A stretch of DNA of 6,618 nt, taken from positions 1 to 6,618 of the forward strand of contig JABMMK010000125.1 in assembly GCA_013205605.1 (NCBI GenBank), given 5' to 3'. Below, one piece after another: positions 5,089 through 6,618 of this stretch. A program made the translations under genes and the position numbers. Within the stretch, counting starts at the first letter, position 1, and every line of letters starts with the position of its first letter. The notes under the pieces are model-generated. The model was given only the letters and a program-made list of their open reading frames with translations, was not told the origin of the DNA and did not search any database. Origin of the DNA: Cytophagales bacterium. GTDB lineage: Bacteria > Bacteroidota > Bacteroidia > Cytophagales > Spirosomataceae.

Positions 5089-6159
5089 CTAGGGCGCTGA
5101 TACCATCATGCTGCAGCCCCTCATTTCTGAATTATCAAAACGACCCAGTACCTTAAATCGAATGCCATCTTCTTCCAATGAACCTAAATCCTTCGTCTCA
5201 ACAAAAGAGCAGGATTCAATATTAGCTAAATCAATCACTTTGATTCCGCCGACTTTTCCTGGTGTTTTTACCAGTGCAAATGGATCATTCACCTCGCGCA
5301 AGAGCACGCGCATGGTTCCAGCCGGGACAAAAATTCCGTCTGAAAACGAATAGGCCTGCGAAAACAATTCGGTCATTCCATATTCAGAAGCCACTTGTTT
5401 ACATCCCATATGCTCCATCATATAGGTATGAATTCGATCTCGAATCCACTCTTCCCTTCGCCCCTTCATCCCTCCTGTTTCCATCACGATAATTCTACCT
5501 TCTTTGATCGCCTCATTCCAAAATGAAAAATCTTGACCCGAATCGATCCAATCTAACAGTCCAAAAGTCACCCCCATCAGCCAAATTTTCCGATTGGTTT
5601 TTAACGCTTCTTTAATTTGAGCCACTAATTCAGTGTATTGATTTAAAAAAAATCCAGAAAATTCAGATTTTGATTCTTGAATGAAATGGTCCATCATAAA
5701 AACTAAACTGGACGTATTTCTTTCCAAATAAGAGGGCAATAAGGCAAAAATGTGATAATCCGTTGCTGAGCCAAAAAGACGATTAAACGCATTTAGTGAA
5801 TTTTTTTTATAAAATTCGGGATCGCAAACAGCGTGTTTGGAAGGTACTTGGCCTGTAGTTCCGGAACTTTCAAAGTCGAAAAGCACCCGGGAGAAACCCG
5901 TTTGAACTTGGTATGTTTTAAAAAGTTCAATGGGTAAAAAAGGAATTTGATCGATTGATCGAATGGAATCCAACTTACAATCTAGCATCCTAAGAAAAGA
6001 CTGATATATGGGATTATGCAGCGCTTGGAAATTAAATATTTCGATGGCCAAATCCTCAAAACCAGCAGAATTGACCTGTAAAACTTTACGTTTCAGTATT
6101 TCAATTTGCAACTCCACAGCCTCAGGATTTTCTTGCATACCTTTTATTTCGAATTTCAT
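5089..6159 (-). CDS. LuxE/PaaK-type acyl-protein synthetase-like adenylating protein
   Basis: This 356-residue protein resembles LuxE, the acyl-protein synthetase of the luciferase fatty-acid reductase, within the ANL adenylate-forming superfamily. Motifs in order: I-P-F-L-P-I-E-L-F-K (72-81), the phosphate loop E-S-S-G-T-T-G (97-103), M-E-T-G-G-M-K-G-R-R (226-235), adenylate motif S-E-Y-G-M-T-E-L (258-265), and a C-terminal G-R-F-D-N-S-E-M-R-G-C (339-349). In LuxE a cysteine about ten residues from the end carries the acyl group; Cys349, eight from the end, is a good candidate. It is expected to activate a carboxylic acid as acyl-AMP and pass it to that cysteine, but the substrate and acceptor are unknown. 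No luxC, luxA or luxB homologue is nearby, so bioluminescence is not implied. The ATG at 6159 gives the longest frame. Met8 (6138) is an alternative, because a promoter-like TAATTTTG ends 1 nt before the first ATG. Confidence 0.82.
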   Translation of the reverse strand: MKFEIKGMQENPEAVELQIEILKRKVLQVNSAGFEDLAIEIFNFQALHNPIYQSFLRMLDCKLDSIRSIDQIPFLPIELFKTYQVQTGFSRVLFDFESSGTTGQVPSKHAVCDPEFYKKNSLNAFNRLFGSATDYHIFALLPSYLERNTSSLVFMMDHFIQESKSEFSGFFLNQYTELVAQIKEALKTNRKIWLMGVTFGLLDWIDSGQDFSFWNEAIKEGRIIVMETGGMKGRREEWIRDRIHTYMMEHMGCKQVASEYGMTELFSQAYSFSDGIFVPAGTMRVLLREVNDPFALVKTPGKVGGIKVIDLANIESCSFVETKDLGSLEEDGIRFKVLGRFDNSEMRGCSMMVSAP

Positions 6160-6160
6160 A

Positions 6161-6168
6161 CAAAATTA
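6161..6168 (-). promoter_or_regulatory. Putative Bacteroidota -7 promoter element for the luxE-like gene
   Basis: The minus strand reads TAATTTTG, a full TAnnTTTG match, ending 1 nt before the ATG at 6159. If real, the transcript would start inside that codon and translation would more plausibly begin at Met8 (6138), which lies 22 nt from the element, near the spacing seen at purN and folA. There is no -33 TTTG at the right distance, and the whole divergent gap is only 50 bp and AT-rich. Confidence 0.3.
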
Positions 6169-6209
6169 AACCAAATCATTAACTTTACGATTCTTAATTT
6201 TTGCATTAG

Positions 6210-6618
6210 ATGTCCTTTAAAAGTTTTTTATTCAGTTTAACTATTTCGATTGCGCTATTCGTATGGAGCTGCGTGAAGGAACCTGAATTTAGTACCACAC
6301 CGGCCATCTCGTTCTCATCTATCCAAAAAATCACCAAAACAAGTAATGATGGCTTTGGAGGTAAAACAAAAATCGATTCCATTATTATGAGTGTGCGTTT
6401 TGAAGATGGCGATGGGGACCTTGGAATTACAGCTGAAGAAATGAAAGCAAATGCTAAATATAAGGACTTTAGAAATTTCGAGGTGGATGTATTATTGAAG
6501 AAAAATGGCAAATATGTGCCTGTCTTATTTAGCCCTAAAATCGGTGGATTAATAAATTTCCAATTGCGTCCCGACCAAAAACCAGGTCCAATAGAAGGAT
6601 CTATCTCCTATTCAACCC
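6210..6618 (+). CDS. Putative lipoprotein with acidic DGDGD segment (N-terminal part, cut by window edge)
   Basis: The first 136 codons of a secreted lipoprotein of unknown function, running off the right edge. Residues 1-20 form a signal peptide (a short basic start with Lys4, then the hydrophobic L-F-S-L-T-I-S-I-A-L-F-V-W-S), and Cys21 is the likely lipidated residue. The lipobox V-W-S-C has an unusual Trp at -2. After the cysteine comes V-K-E-P-E, a partial match to the Bacteroidota lipoprotein export signal (Lys at +3, acidic at +4 and +6), so it may be exposed on the outer surface. Residues 66-72 read D-G-D-G-D-L-G, with the alternating Asp spacing of calcium-binding loops, preceded by a beta-strand-like I-I-M-S-V-R-F-E. 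The ATG at 6210 is fixed by an in-frame TAG immediately upstream. It is divergent from the luxE-like gene, with 50 bp between start codons. The rest of the protein is not visible. Confidence 0.8.
   Translation, partial: MSFKSFLFSLTISIALFVWSCVKEPEFSTTPAISFSSIQKITKTSNDGFGGKTKIDSIIMSVRFEDGDGDLGITAEEMKANAKYKDFRNFEVDVLLKKNGKYVPVLFSPKIGGLINFQLRPDQKPGPIEGSISYST

Noticed and set aside
5091..5122. Possible terminator hairpin (AGGGCGCTG with CAGCCCCT) near the moaE/luxE-like convergent junction
   Set aside because: The stem needs a bulged C and a 14-nt loop, has no following T run on the plus strand, and lies inside the luxE-like coding region.
5108..5492. Two overlapping plus-strand open frames opposite the luxE-like gene
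   Set aside because: The minus-strand protein carries conserved adenylation motifs through this stretch; the plus-strand translations look like low-complexity shadows.
6206..6511. Open frame of 101 codons on the minus strand at the right end
   Set aside because: The plus strand here encodes a signal peptide, a lipobox and a DGDGD segment; the minus-strand frame has no recognisable features.
1..6618. Mobile element, CRISPR array, toxin-antitoxin or defence system
   Set aside because: I saw no transposase, integrase, terminal repeats, spaced direct repeats, tRNA or nuclease-like gene; all coding stretches are accounted for by the genes listed.

Overview
The window looks like chromosomal DNA of a Bacteroidota bacterium, probably from the Cytophagales side of the phylum (order inferred, low confidence). 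The signs are a DUF4834 small membrane protein, a CarB that lacks the C-terminal allosteric domain, a bacillithiol-type BshA, a LuxE-like adenylating protein, a lipoprotein with an acidic DGDGD segment, no strong Shine-Dalgarno sequences, and several intergenic matches to the Bacteroidota -7 promoter element TAnnTTTG. I see no mobile element, RNA gene, CRISPR array or defence locus. This is ordinary housekeeping and accessory metabolism.

Layout, left to right: the 5' part of bshA (minus, cut by the left edge); purN (plus); a DUF4834 gene and carB (minus, transcribed carB then DUF4834, 6 nt apart); a 207-bp divergent regulatory region; folA and moaE (plus, 2 nt apart); a luxE-like gene (minus); and the 5' part of a lipoprotein gene (plus, cut by the right edge). 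Orientation alternates throughout. There are three divergent promoter regions (about 93, 207 and 50 bp) and two convergent junctions with almost no space: the stop codons of purN and DUF4834 share one TTAA, and moaE and luxE are 9 nt apart.

The middle genes serve nucleotide and pterin metabolism. PurN uses 10-formyl-tetrahydrofolate in purine synthesis. FolA regenerates tetrahydrofolate. CarB makes carbamoyl phosphate for pyrimidines and arginine. MoaE completes molybdopterin. BshA starts bacillithiol synthesis. The LuxE-like protein and the lipoprotein have no assigned pathway here.

The points most worth a second look are: a set of repeated GCTCAAA half-sites, including a perfect 12-bp palindrome, around the putative carB promoter; use of TTG or GTG starts by purN, carB and folA; the orphan LuxE-like protein that keeps a C-terminal cysteine; and start-codon/promoter conflicts at purN and luxE. 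None of these amounts to a clearly new system.
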